Origin: Poecilobothrus nobilitatus
Taxonomy: Eukaryota; Arthropoda; Insecta; Diptera; Dolichopodidae
Direction: 5' to 3'
DNA: 64,000 nucleotides
NCBI GenBank assembly: GCA_947095535.1
Contig: OX352773.1
Location: forward strand, 34,369,398 to 34,433,397
Both the position numbers and the translations under genes were made by a program. Positions 26,577 through 40,610 of the stretch are shown piece by piece (positions within the stretch are counted from its first letter, which is position 1; the number at the start of each line of letters is the position of its first letter). Under the pieces are notes generated by a model that worked only from the letters and a program-made list of their open reading frames with translations, ran no database searches and was not told where the DNA came from.

Positions 26577-29500
26577 ATGAACGGATTGAACGAAATGGTA
26601 AGAAACTATTATAAAAATGTTTTGAAAAATGTGAAAAATTTCTATAAAAAAAAAGATGGCCGCTGTTTTTTGAAAAGTTTTAATTAAAAATTTTTTACTT
26701 AACATATAAGAAATATTTTATGATTCTAATTAAAAAACAACCAAATCACTTTTAGTAACAGAATCTTCATTTTAAAAAAATTAAAATTTAAGTTAAGTTT
26801 TTTATGGGAGTGGTAAGAGCCAAGAGAATAGAAAATTGAAGTAATCAATTTAATATATGTACATATGTATATATATAATAGGTACATACATAAGACTGTT
26901 AAATTTAATAAGTCATAATATTCATATATGGATATGTACTTTACCTATGTAAACGTCCGTTCCCCATCAAAATTTCAGAATAAAATCAAAGTATATAATT
27001 AAAAATTTTACTTTGTATAATAATAAACTAAAAAAAAATACTTTTAAAAATTTGTCATTTCCTTAATTTATAATTTTAGGGAGCTAATGATAATGGTGAA
27101 AATCAAACTTCTTATGAAGAACCTTATGGTATAGATAAACATTCTCCAAATAAGCGAGCTAAAATGGAAACAGGTAAGTGAAAATATGGATAAGCAAATT
27201 AAAAAAGAAAAAAATCAACAATTTTCGTGTAAATAATTATTTTTTTTATAAAGGTTTATTTATATTTTGAAGACGGAAAAAATGTTTAAAAAGATATATT
27301 TTATATATTTTTTTATAAATAAAAAAGTTGAATACATAAAATCATAAGTATGTTTTATATACATATAAAAAAATTGTAAACATAAAAATATTTTTTTTTA
27401 ATTTTCAAAACTAATGTCGCGGTTTTTTATTTTTTTTTCTCTCTTCTATTTCTCTGCTTGAATTAATTGCAGAAGCATGATGATGTCAGGTGAGACACAC
27501 GAGACCTATGAAAAACTCTCTGATGATACACGACTCTAACCATAGTATGTGTATATAAGTAACAAAATATTGAATTAAAAATATTAAAAACAAGAACCTT
27601 AATAAAGTCCAAGCATAATTAAAGAAGTTTTAAAGTTTCAATGTGAAATATTTTGCGATATTCCAATTAGTTTTTATTAAATTTAAGCATTCAAAACTAC
27701 ATTATTAAGCAGATTGTAAGAAAATTACAAATGCTGTTATATTTCATTATTTCCCAATTACTTTTTGAAAATAAAATGTCTAGAAAATTCTTTTCATTAG
27801 TTTTTATTTTAATTTTCTAATTAAATGTTTTCTGAAACTTTTTTATGCGTTTTTATATCTCTAAATCCATTCTTAAACAAAAGTATTCACATTTTAACTT
27901 TAAACTTCTTATTTTAATTAGTTTACTCTTTCAAAATTAAAAAAAAAAATATTTTATTAGTTTTTGAAATATTTTTAAGGGTAAATTATATAATTAATAA
28001 ATTTTGAATATATATGTTATAGGTAATATATTATTATAATATACTTTAAAAAAAAAGTCAATTCAAAATGAAAACGTTAAATTTTCAAGCACAGTTATCT
28101 ACTTAAATTTACATAATTATATTAAAACAACATAAAAACAAAAATATCAATTATTATTAAAAAAAGACAAAACTCAATGATTATTTTTTTTTCTTTTTTT
28201 TTATCTATTTTTTTAAGTTCTTATCAGAGATGTGAATCAATAATAATAAAAATACTTGCGAATGTTGTTGAACCGAATGTGCGAATCCCTGAATGCACAT
28301 TAATTTGGGTCTGCGCAAAAATTTATTTAAAATATTTAACTATTTCTTCGGAATTTATTATTTGAAATTTAAACAAATCACATTTAAAAAATAAAAACAC
28401 AATGAGTGAAAGGTGTGTCAAATATGCGCCTGTAAACCTATTTACATTTAAAAAATACTTAATTAAATTGATCAATTACTTAAATATAATATAAAACTGT
28501 ATAAATATAAAATTTAATTTTTTTTTTTGAAAAAATTATTTGAGTTCAAATATTAAATCATTTGGCTAAATTAAAAACTTAAAAATGAACAATATCTTCT
28601 TAAAAACGAAATAACATTTTGCTAAAAAATTTATTTAAATAATTAGTTAGTTAAAATAGGCAGTTGGCGATTTTTATTTTTGTCTTTAATTAGTTTCATT
28701 TTAATTTTTTATTATAATTTACAATAAAAAAGAATCATTGTTTTAAAATTTAGTTTATTATTATGTTAAAACATTATTTTTAGCAAATTTAATTAAATAA
28801 AATATTTTTTTTAAGTACCAAAATATAATAATTTTCATTCTACTAACTTGATTTTTATTTTCCAATGATTTAGTATTTGTCTTCAAATAAAATCTTATTT
28901 TTTTTTTAAAAATTGAAATTTATTAATAAAAAATTGATCAGTTAATAAAGAAAGTATAAATAAAATTTTATGTAAATTAAAAATATTTAAAATTAAAATA
29001 AGTTTACTGGCCAGCAACTTTTAAATATATTTTTTTTTTATTTTATTATTTTAAAAATTTTTTCTAATAATATTTTTTTTTTCTCTTGTTTTTTATTGTT
29101 TGTTTTTGTTTTTATTTTTTTTTTCAAGCTATTTAAAGTCAACCAGTTTTCTCTTCTGCTTGTTATCGTTTCAGATATTTAAAAAAAATTAAATTAAAAA
29201 ACTTTTTTGTATAATAGTGAGAGATCGAAGAAATATTTAAAAAAAAAAAAAATGGTTAGGAAAACATTTTATGCTATATTATTAATCATTGATCAAAAAA
29301 AATATAATTATTTTGTTAAAATCTTAGAAAAAGAAAATTAATGCATTAGTAATTTTTTTTTTTTTACAAAAAAAGACAAAATAGTTTTAATTTATTTATT
29401 TTTGAATTATTTTCTATACCTTATATAATATTATAAAACATTAGTTCAGTTTGATTAATTTTAAAAAGTAATTGAGGGTTAAAATGTAAATTTTTTTTGA

Positions 29501-32500
29501 TGGTTTTGCAAACGATTAGTAATCTAATACAAATAATGGTAATTGATTACTTTGAATTCTGTTCAATATAAAAATATTGCACTAGAAGGTAATCACTTTG
29601 TATTTACGTTTTGTTAACTGGGTAAAAAAATTTGAATATTATATAAACAATATTCTAAAAATTTTACTATGCATTAGTTTTCTTCAAATTATAACATTTT
29701 TATTGATTTATTTTTTTAATCGACGCTCGTTATTTTTCTTCTGTTTTCTCTCTTACTTTCAGAACAAATAAAAAATATAATAAATTATTGGATTTTTGCT
29801 CCTTGCAAAACAGAATTATCAAAAAAAAAAACTTTTTTTTTTAATAAATAAAAGTAATACGAATTTTTGTGCAATGTTAGTATTTTTTTAACAAATTTTT
29901 AATTTTTTTTTTTTTTTAATTTTAAAATTTACAAGACAGACAAGCAAAACTTGACAAATTTTGCGACATTGGAGTTGGTTTTTATTCAATTTGCTTTGTC
30001 ACAAATACTAAAACTACCTAAAAGATGATTATATGCATGAATTAAATTTGCTAATTTCATAATTATGGATGCAGTTCTTGGTTTTATTTAAAACAAATTG
30101 ATTGAAAACCAACTTTTAAATTTGTAGGGAATTCTTAATCAGATTTAAATATTTTAAACAGTTGTTTGGACGTTTAATGAAAACAAACAAAATTACATAT
30201 TTATGTTTTCAATTCTTCACTTGATTCAACTTCGGATATATATTTGAAATTTCTACTATTGCTGGCTGAATTTGAAGAGAAAAAAGAAACAAAGTGAATT
30301 AACATATTTTTTTCTTATTTTTGTTCTTTTTTTCAGGATGTTTAAAAAAATATACTATATTTTTTTTTTGTTTTGCATAATTCTTAATAATTGATTGCCA
30401 TATATTATTATTTAAAATGATTAAACTCTTATATAGTGTATTTAATCAAAAACTCATTTTTTGATGGTTGATAATATTTATTACATTAGTATAAACTAAT
30501 ACTAATTCTAAAGATATCCTTGATTTGTTTTCAGTAAGGTTTATGAATTTTTAGCCACTAAAAAAATTTATCTTATTTGCTAATATAAGAATTCTAAATC
30601 TTAAATTGAAAATTTTCTTGTTTTCACCGTTCCTATGTTTTAGTTAAAAGCAAACTTTGTGTTTTTTTTTTAAAGTTTAAAACCAGTTGGTATCAGTTTT
30701 TTTTTTTAATTTTGCTAGATTCAGAGAGTTTTTTGATTGTAAAAACGTTGTAACAAGATTTTTTTTTTTTTGGATTTTTAGAAAGATTTATTCTTAAACA
30801 TTAGTGAGTGTTAGATTGCTTTTAAAGTTTAAAATCAAAAAAAAAAAATATAAAATAATATAAATTATGAAAGAAAGTTAAATTTAAAGTTAAAAGCATT
30901 CTATCCATTTGATTGGTGACGATAATGTTTTTTTTTTAAATAAACAACGTATTTTCCGGTCGAGTGTGTTCTGACATCGATTTTATATTTTTAAAAATTT
31001 GTTAAATAAACATATTAAAAAAATTTAAAAAATATTTACATTTTGTATGTTTTTAAATTTTAAACTAATAAAATTTAAAAACATTTTTCAATAATTAAAA
31101 TTGTACATTTGATTGTAAAAAAAACTCTAACCGAAAAAAACGTCATTATCGTCAACAGTTCAAATGGAAGATGTCAAAGGCAGTGCTGAATTGAATGCAG
31201 CAATTATGGCGGCAGCCTCACACCAACAACAACATTCACATCAACAACAACAACCAACACAAATTCATGCTCATATACAAAGTACATCTCAACAACAACA
31301 GCAGACTCAACCGCAGATTATAACTTTACAACAACTACAAAGTATATTATCTCAACAAGCAATGGCAGCAGCAGCTAATAATAGTAATCAGGGAGCAACG
31401 ACATCAACTGAAGCATTATCTAACAGTCAAAGTGCTGGTGGTATAAAATTAGATCCAATAAAATTTGAAAACATTCAAATACAACAACAACCCCAACAAC
31501 AAACGCAGCAAGTTTTAAATATACAAAATCTACAAAGCTTACAAAACTTCCAGAATTTACAGAATTTACAAGCGGCAGCCGCAGCTGGAATACCCCAACA
31601 ATTTATTCAGGGTGGTCAAATAATACAAACTGCTGCACCAGGTTCTGGTTTACCATCAAATGGGATGTTCCAAATGGTTCAACCGCTTCAAACTATTAAT
31701 ATTGATGGACAAGAGGCTTTATTTATTCCAAGTGTTGCCAGTCCGCAAATTCCAGCTGGTTCACAAGCTATTCAAATAAATGGACAGCAAGCTTTTCTAA
31801 CACCCCAAGGACAAATAATAAAAGCACCACAAATAGCAGCAACACCTCAAATTCTTCCAGCTCAATTAATACAAAATATGGCACAAACTGTACAACTTCC
31901 AAATGGACAAACAATTCAAATTAGACCACAGAATTCGATGCCAAATGTTGTACAATTTCCAATGCCAACCCAAACGATTCCTGTTCAAGTACCAATACAA
32001 AATATAAACGGACAGACAATTTATCAAACTGTTCAAGTTCCAATTCAAGCATTAAGTGGATCAATGCCTGGATTAATACAACAGCCGCAACAGATGCAAA
32101 TAATTCCACAGTTCGCACAAGTAGCAAACATAATAACCCCTTCAGGCCAAATACAACAGGTTCAACTTGCTCCTTTAAACCCCATGTTGCATGCCGCAGC
32201 AACTGCAAGCGGTTTACCATCAAATGTGATACTTCAACAAGCAACACAAAATATGTCACAAAGTGAGCAGGCATCAGCATCCAACATGACTCAAAATAAT
32301 AATTTAGCCAATCAAGTTCAGCAGCAGGCGGGAAATAATCAACAAACGCATACTAATTCGCAACAGGAATCACAGAGTCAACCCCAAATACATTCTATGC
32401 AACCAATAACTATAACAAATGCACAAGGTCAACAGATTACTGTGATTCCGACACAAGCACTACAACAATCATTTAGACCAGCAGCTGGAAATCAAGCAAA

Positions 32501-35500
32501 TATCATTCAAATGCCAACAATTTCAGGTTTACAAACACTGCCAGTGCAAAATATTCCTGGAATAGGAAATGTGCAAGTAATACAGGTAAATCCAATAGGG
32601 CAACAGATGCAAAGTAATCCTAGCACATCTCAGGTAGTAACATCTCAGAATCCTACAAGCACGACTGTCCAAACTTCAGCCGGTGGCGGAATTACCCCTC
32701 TTATTACAAATATTAAAACAGAACCACAAGATAATATTAAATGGATACAACATCATATAATTTCCCAACCACAAACGCAATCTCAACCTCAAAATCAACT
32801 TCATCAAACGACCACTCAACAACAACAACAACAACAACAGCAGCAAACACAAACTCAACATCATACTCACAATCAACAAACTCTACAGCATCAACAACAA
32901 CAGCAACAACAACAACAATCACAGCAATCACAACAACATCAACAACAACAGCAGCAACAACAACAACAACATCAACAACAAATACAGCAATCTCCGAAAT
33001 TATCTACACAACAAATTCATCAACTTAAGTCGTCACAAACTCAACAAAAAATAGCCGTTTCATCACAGCCAACCACACAGTTAGTTTCTATCCCAACAAC
33101 TATTTCAATTACTCAACCAGCTCAAACAACACAAACTGCAACGACAGTTTTAGGATCAATTCAAGCCACACCTATGCAAGTCCAATCACAAAATACATCA
33201 AATCAACAGACACAAAATTTTAGTACGCCAGCCTCTGGAGCTCCGCATGGTCCTAATCAAACGTCGATAAATGTGAATATAAATGTTAATGATAGTGGTG
33301 AAGTAAAACAACGTGTTAAAAGAGTTGCTTGCACATGTCCAAATTGTACGACTGGTGAAAAACATACAGATCGGAAAAAGCAACATATATGCCATATTCC
33401 TGGGTGCAATAAAGTTTATGGTAAAACATCACATTTACGAGCGCATTTAAGATGGCATACAGGTGAAAAGCCTTTCGTTTGTTCTTGGTTATTTTGTGGC
33501 AAACGTTTTACCAGATCGGATGAATTACAAAGGCATCGAAGAACTCATACAGGTGAAAAACGTTTTCAGTGTACGCAATGTACTAAGAAATTTATGCGTA
33601 GTGATCATTTATCAAAACATATTAAAACACATTATAAAACACGTCATACTTATGAATCCAGTATATCAGAAATTAAAACAGAAGAAATAATCTTACAAGA
33701 TGATACAGAAAGTTTTAATTCACAAAGTGAACAAGAATTAAATACAGATTCAGTACAGGTACAGCAAAACACATTAAGTGGGCAAAATCCAACAAATACA
33801 ATTGTTATATCTATAGCTGGACAACAACCAACTACTTTATCACCGCCAGTTTTTACAAAAATCAATTTAAAAAAATCGTTATTGAACACATCAGCTGATC
33901 AAGCAACGTAAATATAGGATGAAAATATTTAAAATTATAATTAAATTATATTATTGTGTATTCTTATATACCATTAGATTATTATATATAAGAAAATTAA
34001 GGATAATTCAACTTTTCGAAAAAGAAAACTAATAACATTTTTATTTACGTATATTACATTTTAAATAAAAATTTTAAGAGGAATGGAAATGTTATAAAAA
34101 ACTAATGCGGCGGATTTTCTGACTATTAATAAAATTGTATATATTTTAAATACTTAATATCCATATGGAAATATAAATATCTTAAAAGATGATAGTATTG
34201 TAATACAATCATTTTAAATTGTTGTAATACAAATACAATTGTTTTTATATTTTGTTTTTGATTGTAGTATACGTAAATAAGTATATACATATATGCATAT
34301 GTATACAGGTCTATTATGTATATGTATTTAATAAAAATATAAAATTTAATTATTCGATTAAAATGTTATAATAATTATTAGTAAGAAAAAAAGTTATTTA
34401 AAAAATTTATTTGAAATTTTTAATATTTCGAGGCGAAAATAAATATGTAATATATATATTTTATATTATTAAATGAACAAAATGCATTATTTTATTAGAT
34501 TATTTAATTGATTTTAGGTATTTGAAAACACTATATACCTATTTAAGCATAATTTTGCAATAATTTAAAAAAAAAAATTTAAAAAAACTACCGATGAGGA
34601 TTTTTCTGCTTTATTTTGTTATATTTTTTATTGATTTATTTTTAAATGTTGTTTGTTTCTAAATATCCATTTACGCGAAATTATTTGTCTTTTTTAACTC
34701 ATACACTTTTTTTAATATTTTAATCAAATGTTAGAATCAAAATAAAATCAAAAGAGGGAAATGAGAAAATGAACTGAAAATCAATACTAATTATTCTTTT
34801 AAAAAAAAAAGAAAAACTGTTTAAAAGTAGAAAATTTATTGATTTTTTTATGCAAATTTATGTTAAAAGAAAAAAAAATGAATGTCTTTGCGGTACGATT
34901 ATCTAGACTTCACTTCTATTTTTAAAAATTTTACATCTTGGTTCGGTTTAAATTCACAATTAAAACTGTATAATATGTCAAACACTATTTCTAATTTCAT
35001 TTTAAATGCCTAGTAGAACTAGAATAAGATTTTTATTTATAATTAAAATTTAAAATTTCTTTTGGAGTGCTAAATTGGATTTAGACTGCGGATAAAAATT
35101 TATAAAAAGGTTTAAAAAGAAGACTATGTAAACCAAATGTAAACTTAGATATTTTTTAAATTTTAATTTTAGTCTTCCAAATACTACAGATTCTATAAGA
35201 TTATATTTTCTTAGTTAATTAAAATGAAAATATAAAAATATATACGAAAAAAGAAATAAAAATTATGCGACGTCATAGGAATCATGTAAGATTTAAATCT
35301 GAAAATGGTAAAAAAATAATTAATATTAATTTTATCCTTTTTTTTCTTTTTTAATATTTATATTTTATTTTTTTTATCTTTTCCTGTTTTAAAATATATT
35401 TGTTTTATTTTTTAAATATTTTATTCATTTTTTCTGAAATATTAAATTAAAAATATAATCAATCATCAAAACCTCATGGTAAAAAGAAGAAAGAAATAAA

Positions 35501-38500
35501 TTCATTTTAAAACCCTTAATAATATTGATGAATTGTTACATATTATTTTTATTGTTGTAAAGTTTGAAAAAATGAGATTAAAATCAACAATTAATAGTTA
35601 ATTAATTAATTAATAAATTAATTAATTCTATTGCTAAATTAATATATTGTTGTAAATTGTGTTTTATTTAATACTATTAATTTAATGACTGAATACATTT
35701 AGGAAAATCAATTAACAACGACCAGTGGTATTTTGTGTTTTTTTGATAAGTAATTAAAAATTTTACTTGTAATTAATAAAACATTATTTAGAAAAATTTA
35801 AATAAAATAACAAATTTAACGTTAAAAATTTACTTAATTTTAGCTTTCAATTTATCATTATTTTTAACTTTTTTATACGCCCGGCTTTTTGTAACATTCC
35901 TCAATATTTAAGGGTTAAAAATATGTAATATTCAATAGAATTTTTATATTTAATGTAAGTAATTTTTATGAAATTGGAATTTTTATTTTTTTTTTGTTCA
36001 GAATATATGGCAATTCAACAAAAAATCAAAATGCAAAAACAAAAAAAAATTAAATATATAAAAATAAATAAAAATTTTGAAAATTTCAGCTTCAATATGG
36101 ATGGAATCTAATCTGCTACTACATCGAAATTTGTCAAATGAATTAAAATAAGAAATATTCAAAAACATATGTTTATTTTTTTTAAGAATTATTTTCTTTT
36201 CTTTTTTTTTAATTTAAATATAAAAAATTTTCAAATTTTGAAATTAAAATTTTTAGGAAAATCTTCGGCCTGGGAACCAAAAATTCCTTTTTTGTCTCAT
36301 CCAATTTATGATCTTAAGCAAACCGGCGATGTTAAATTTGGACCAGGCACCCGTTCTGTTCTATTGGGATTATTGGGTGGTGCTTTACCAAAATTGAGTA
36401 GTGATCAATATGACACAGTCACACGAGCTAAAAAATATGCTATGGAACAAAGTATTAAAATGGTTTTAATGAAACAGACATTAGCACATCAACAACAGGT
36501 TGTAAATTAATTTTAAACATGAGTTTTTATATAATAAATAATAATATGCTAATATATTATTTTCACAAAATAAATTTATTTAAATAAATAAAAAAAAAAA
36601 AAAATATTTTCAGCAATTGGCCAGTCAAAGGACACAAGTTCAAAGGCAGCAGGCTTTAGCACTCATGTGCAGGTAAAATATTATATGTGAATATTTTTTT
36701 CAATAATTTGTTTCTTTTATTTTTTCTGTTAATATTTTGTTTCTTGTTTAAACAATAATATGATGTAAAATAGTTTGTTGAATTATTGTAATATATTTTG
36801 AAACTCAACTTCAAGTTAAGAATGTTGGTGTTCGTAAATTACATAATGTGTGCTTTTGCTGATAAGATCTGATTTTTTAATAAACAAATTATTTATATTT
36901 TACCATATATGTACTAATAACAAATGACAATTTTATTTATATCTTTATTTTCAGAGTTTATGTTGGCAGTATTTCATTTGAACTTAAGGAAGATACAATT
37001 CGGCAAGCCTTTTTACCTTTCGGACCTATAAAATCTATAAATATGTCATGGGATCCAATTACACAAAAGCATAAAGGGTTCGCATTTGTCGAATATGAAA
37101 TTCCAGAAGGTGCACAATTAGCACTTGAACAGATGAATGGGGCTCTTATGGGTGGAAGAAACATTAAGGTAAATATAAGAGTTGTTTTTTTTTAAAAATG
37201 TTTTAAGTGTGCTTTGCAAAGCAAAAATCCTTTAAATTAATAGTTAGACCCATTTTAATGTAGTTATTCATTTTTTTCTTTTTTTTTAAATATTTATAGG
37301 ATGGCATTTAAAAAATATTTGAATGTTAAATTATTAATGTTTTTATTTTATTGGCTAAACAGGTGGGACGTCCAAGTAATATGCCCCAAGCTCAACAAGT
37401 GATTGACGAAATTCAAGAAGAGGCAAAAGGATATAATCGCATTTATGTTTCGTCAATTCATCCTGATCTATCTGAAGAAGATATTAAAAGTGTTTTCGAA
37501 GCTTTTGGTCCAATTATGTATTGTAAATTAGCTCAGGGCACATCTGTACATTCTCACAAAGGTTACGGATTTATTGAGTATGCAAATAAACAGGCAATGG
37601 ATGAAGCAATTAACAGTATGAATTTATTTGATCTCGGTGGTCAGCTTTTAAGGTACATAAATAAAAAATAGAAAAATTCAAAATGAAATAACAATAATTT
37701 GCATTTTAATTTATGATTTTAGAGTTGGTCGCTCAATCACTCCACCAAATGCTTTAATGGGCCCATCTAGTAATTCAACTATGCCTACAGCAGCTGCAGT
37801 AGCAGCAGCAGCGGCAACCGCTAAAATTCAAGCTATGGATGCGGTAGCCAGCACAGCTGTATTAGGTTTATCAGCCACTACACCTACAGTTCTTCCTGCC
37901 TTGGCAAATGTTATACCAAAAACTCTACCAGTTTTAGCTGCTGCTGTTGGAACTGGTGGTCTTCCACCGCCAGGTATCGCTGTACCAACACCAGTCGGTT
38001 TGTTAAATCCTCCTTCTGTTGTTAATCCTGCCGCAATTGGCAGTGTAGCTGTTACGAATGCTGCAGCAGCAGCTGCTGCAGCCGCTGCTCTAGCTACATC
38101 AAGCTTAGCTACAGCTGGAGTTTCACATTTGAACAGTAGTGCGGAGGATATTTTGAAAAAAGCTCATGAAAAGCAACAAGAAGAATTACAAAAAAAATTA
38201 ATGGAAGAAGGTGATACACAGACATTACAACAACAAGAAAGTATGTCAATTAAAGGACAAAGTGCACGACAATTGGTAATGCAACGGTTAATGAGACCGC
38301 AAGAGTCTAAAACTATTATATTACGCAACATGGTTGGTCCGGAAGATGTTGATGAAACATTACAAGAAGAAATTCAAGATGAATGCGCTAAATTTGGTCA
38401 AGTTGTTAGGGTTATTATTTATAAAGAAAAGCAAACTGAAAATGATGATGATGATGACGCTGATGTTATTGTAAAAATTTTTGTTGAATTTTCTTCAGCT

Positions 38501-38614
38501 ATTGAAGCAACACGTGCTAAGGATGCTCTTCACGGTAGATACTTTGGCGGAAGACGTGTTGTTTCACAATCATACGATCAAGCATTATTTGAACATGGAG
38601 ACTTATCCGGATAG
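26577..38614 (+). CDS. hfp: Half pint / PUF60 splicing factor
   Basis: Half pint is the fly PUF60, a nuclear poly(U)-binding splicing regulator. Seven exons join in phase: 26577-26597, 27080-27173, 36257-36498, 36614-36672, 36955-37168, 37363-37652 and 37723-38614, giving 603 residues. Blocks: [39 protein letters not shown]1 from [16 protein letters not shown] (about 140-215), RRM2 from [17 protein letters not shown] (about 236-312), an Ala/Pro/Gly-rich linker, [18 protein letters not shown], and a C-terminal UHM (about 502-600) with GRYFGGRRV carrying the RxF motif. The end GDLSG is as in the fly protein. The second intron is 9.1 kb and contains the whole Spps reading frame. A poly(A) signal lies at 38636-38641. 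Confidence 0.96.
27473..27489 (+). other. Candidate 17-nt alternative exon in half pint intron 2
   Basis: A long pyrimidine tract ending gaattaattgcag is followed by aagcatgatgatgtcag and then the donor gtgaga. Joined to half pint exon 2 (phase 1) it would read Glu-Ala-stop, so inclusion would truncate half pint. It also holds three consecutive ATG codons ending in phase 1. A possible acceptor at 31158 (caacag, poor pyrimidine tract) would continue them in frame into the Spps reading frame. Whether it is used is unknown. Confidence 0.4.
27490..31163 (+). other. Half pint intron 2, part before Spps
   Basis: Very AT-rich with many T and A homopolymers. It should hold the Spps promoter and untranslated leader if Spps is transcribed on its own. 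No further exon was recognised. Confidence 0.4.
31164..33911 (+). CDS. Spps: Sp1-family zinc-finger transcription factor Spps, nested gene
   Basis: Spps is the glutamine-rich Sp1/Sp3/Sp4-type factor of flies; it binds GC/GT boxes and Polycomb response elements. A single open exon of 915 residues begins [18 protein letters not shown]. Residues about 20-700 are Gln-rich with Ala, Ile and Thr, with long CAA/CAG runs near 32815-32985 that encode polyglutamine with His. The buttonhead box RVACTCPNC lies at about 720-728. Three C2H2 fingers follow: [20 protein letters not shown] (from Cys743), [20 protein letters not shown] and [18 protein letters not shown], with the DNA-contact triads KHA, RER and RHK of the Sp class. 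It sits on the same strand inside the half pint intron. The first ATG used is uncertain because a good-looking upstream micro-exon exists at 27473. A poly(A) signal lies at 34064-34069. Confidence 0.95.
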   Translation: MEDVKGSAELNAAIMAAASHQQQHSHQQQQPTQIHAHIQSTSQQQQQTQPQIITLQQLQSILSQQAMAAAANNSNQGATTSTEALSNSQSAGGIKLDPIKFENIQIQQQPQQQTQQVLNIQNLQSLQNFQNLQNLQAAAAAGIPQQFIQGGQIIQTAAPGSGLPSNGMFQMVQPLQTINIDGQEALFIPSVASPQIPAGSQAIQINGQQAFLTPQGQIIKAPQIAATPQILPAQLIQNMAQTVQLPNGQTIQIRPQNSMPNVVQFPMPTQTIPVQVPIQNINGQTIYQTVQVPIQALSGSMPGLIQQPQQMQIIPQFAQVANIITPSGQIQQVQLAPLNPMLHAAATASGLPSNVILQQATQNMSQSEQASASNMTQNNNLANQVQQQAGNNQQTHTNSQQESQSQPQIHSMQPITITNAQGQQITVIPTQALQQSFRPAAGNQANIIQMPTISGLQTLPVQNIPGIGNVQVIQVNPIGQQMQSNPSTSQVVTSQNPTSTTVQTSAGGGITPLITNIKTEPQDNIKWIQHHIISQPQTQSQPQNQLHQTTTQQQQQQQQQQTQTQHHTHNQQTLQHQQQQQQQQQSQQSQQHQQQQQQQQQQHQQQIQQSPKLSTQQIHQLKSSQTQQKIAVSSQPTTQLVSIPTTISITQPAQTTQTATTVLGSIQATPMQVQSQNTSNQQTQNFSTPASGAPHGPNQTSINVNINVNDSGEVKQRVKRVACTCPNCTTGEKHTDRKKQHICHIPGCNKVYGKTSHLRAHLRWHTGEKPFVCSWLFCGKRFTRSDELQRHRRTHTGEKRFQCTQCTKKFMRSDHLSKHIKTHYKTRHTYESSISEIKTEEIILQDDTESFNSQSEQELNTDSVQVQQNTLSGQNPTNTIVISIAGQQPTTLSPPVFTKINLKKSLLNTSADQAT
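33912..36256 (+). other. Half pint intron 2, part after Spps
   Basis: It holds the presumed 3' untranslated region of Spps, with poly(A) signals at 34064-34069 and near 34329, then AT-rich intron up to the half pint acceptor at 36256. A run of attaatta repeats lies near 35600-35626. Nothing else is recognised. Confidence 0.5.
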
Positions 38615-40479
38615 ATATTAAAAAGAAATTATTTAAATAAAAACGAAAAAAAAAAATTAAAAATTTTTATTAATTATTTTTAAACCAATTATTGATTAAG
38701 TGTGTTTTAGGCATACACAAATAAATTAAACTAAAAAATTGTAGAAATATTTAATCATTTTTTATCATTCATACATTATTTCATTATTAAATTTTAATTA
38801 GATAGAAGAAGTAATTTTATTTTTTGAATTCATATATTTTATTATTTAATAAATTTGAAAAACAAAACAATGCAGATATCTGTAAAAAAACTTAAAGTTT
38901 GTTAGATGATGCGGACATCTTTGTAATAATACGATAAATTTTTTATTTTTATTAATTAAAATTATCAATACTTGTTATCATCTTAAAGTTTATAAATAAC
39001 ATTCAAACCCGTGATCAATAATTAGTTTATTACAATGTTCTTTTATTGATATTTAAAAGTTGAATTTTAATTTGCGAGTATTTCATGTAATTTTCAGGAT
39101 TCGATATTTTTCTAATAATTTGTGTAAAAGAAACTAAATTTTATGTATTACTCAATTATTGCACATTACACCAAGCTCTTATTTTGGTTTAAAACTTTTG
39201 CGGTTGAAAAAATTTTAAAGAGACTATTTATGAGGTATATTTACTGTATAAAACTTCTTTAACATGCTCAAATTTTTTAATGCTTCCATTCTGTCAATAA
39301 ACATTTGTTACTCTTATAGGCACATTCCAATTAAAATTGCAATATTTTTTCGCAAAAGATTTTTTAACTTTATTTTCATATTATGATTTTAAATTCTTTA
39401 TAATAAATAATTGCTGCTAAATCAATCAAACTATGTAACGTTTAAATTGTACAAAAAGTTTTAAAATCTGATTTAAAAATAATTGAATGCATTAAAAACA
39501 CCATTAGAAATTCGTTCGTCTTACTTTTAGATTATATTTAAAGAAAGAAAAGCAAATACAAAGTTATTCTATAAATACACATAGTTATAATTAATATAAA
39601 TTAATTTGTATATGTTTTATAATTAAAATATACATTAAAGTGTATATTTTAGCATATTAAAATAAGTATGTGTAGTCAGTACCTTTAGATTTTGCCTACA
39701 AAGAAATTTTTCTTTGCAACATTTAGGCAAATCTGCAAATAAAATGAAATTTTTAGTAAAGCATGTTTGAGACTTGAATAATAAAACAAACATTCCTACA
39801 AAATTGAGATAGATATTTGTAGGGAATGTAAGCATTTACAATAGATAAATATATAATATATATTTTAATTATAGCATATATACAATAAATTATAAATTTA
39901 ATAAAAAAGCAAACAAACTTTATGTTGTATAATTACTTACAAAAATACTTTATAATAATAATAAAATTACAAAATGTTTGAAATAAAACTAAAATATTTG
40001 ATTTATAAATTAGATAAGAAATTTAACAAAATATAAAAAAAATTGCATAAAAAATTTTAAATTCATAAAAATTATATTTAAAATATAATATATATGTATG
40101 TACGCAAAATGTGAAAATAAGAATATTAATAAATAGTTACCAATAATGAAAAGAAGCTTTTTCTATTTGTTTTTGTTTACTCAAAAGTCCAAATATATTT
40201 TTCTATTGATTTGCAAAGATGTAAATGACCCTAGAAAAAATAATAGTAGGTAGTGATTTTTATTTCATTATTTTAAATTTAATTTGTTTACTTTTAGTTC
40301 TTAAAAAGTTCTGAAGTTTAGATTTTATACTTAATCTATACATATATAACTACTGCATCTTGTAACTGTTGTAGCGACTCTTGTCACTGTTAGTAAAATA
40401 GTAATAATAATAGGCGGATTCATTGTTTCCTTACTATCTCACTTCCAATCCAATGCTTCCATTTCCTATTATCCTATCC
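38615..40479. other. Intergenic, AT-rich, nothing recognised
   Basis: About 1.9 kb after half pint. It includes the half pint poly(A) signal at 38636-38641. A 66-codon antisense frame at 39635-39835 shows no domain. No gene or repeat was identified. Confidence 0.5.
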
Positions 40480-40610
40480 TCTATCCTTTCCTATCCCTAG
40501 CCAATATACTGCATCATCCCATTATTTTGACTAAAGCGGGATGTGGGTTTAGTCAGTAAGAATCTGACACTACTAAAGCGAATTATTGGTGCCTTTGGAA
40601 GATTCCCACC
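40480..40610 (+). repeat. Dispersed repeat R1, copy 1
   Basis: The block ctagccaatatactg, then gtttagtcagtaagaatctg and ttggtgcctttgga, recurs in reverse orientation at 47335-47475. Similarity runs about 140 bp with gaps. It is GC-richer than its surroundings. No coding frame; element class unknown. Confidence 0.6.

Noticed and set aside
28177..28365. 62-codon plus-strand frame in half pint intron 2
   Set aside because: Starts in a T-rich run, gives a hydrophobic stretch typical of T-rich DNA, and has no supporting splice sites.
32741..33028. Open frames overlapping the Spps glutamine tract in other frames and on the other strand
   Set aside because: CAA/CAG repeats are open in every frame and give Thr/Ser, Leu or Val runs; they are shadows of the Spps exon.
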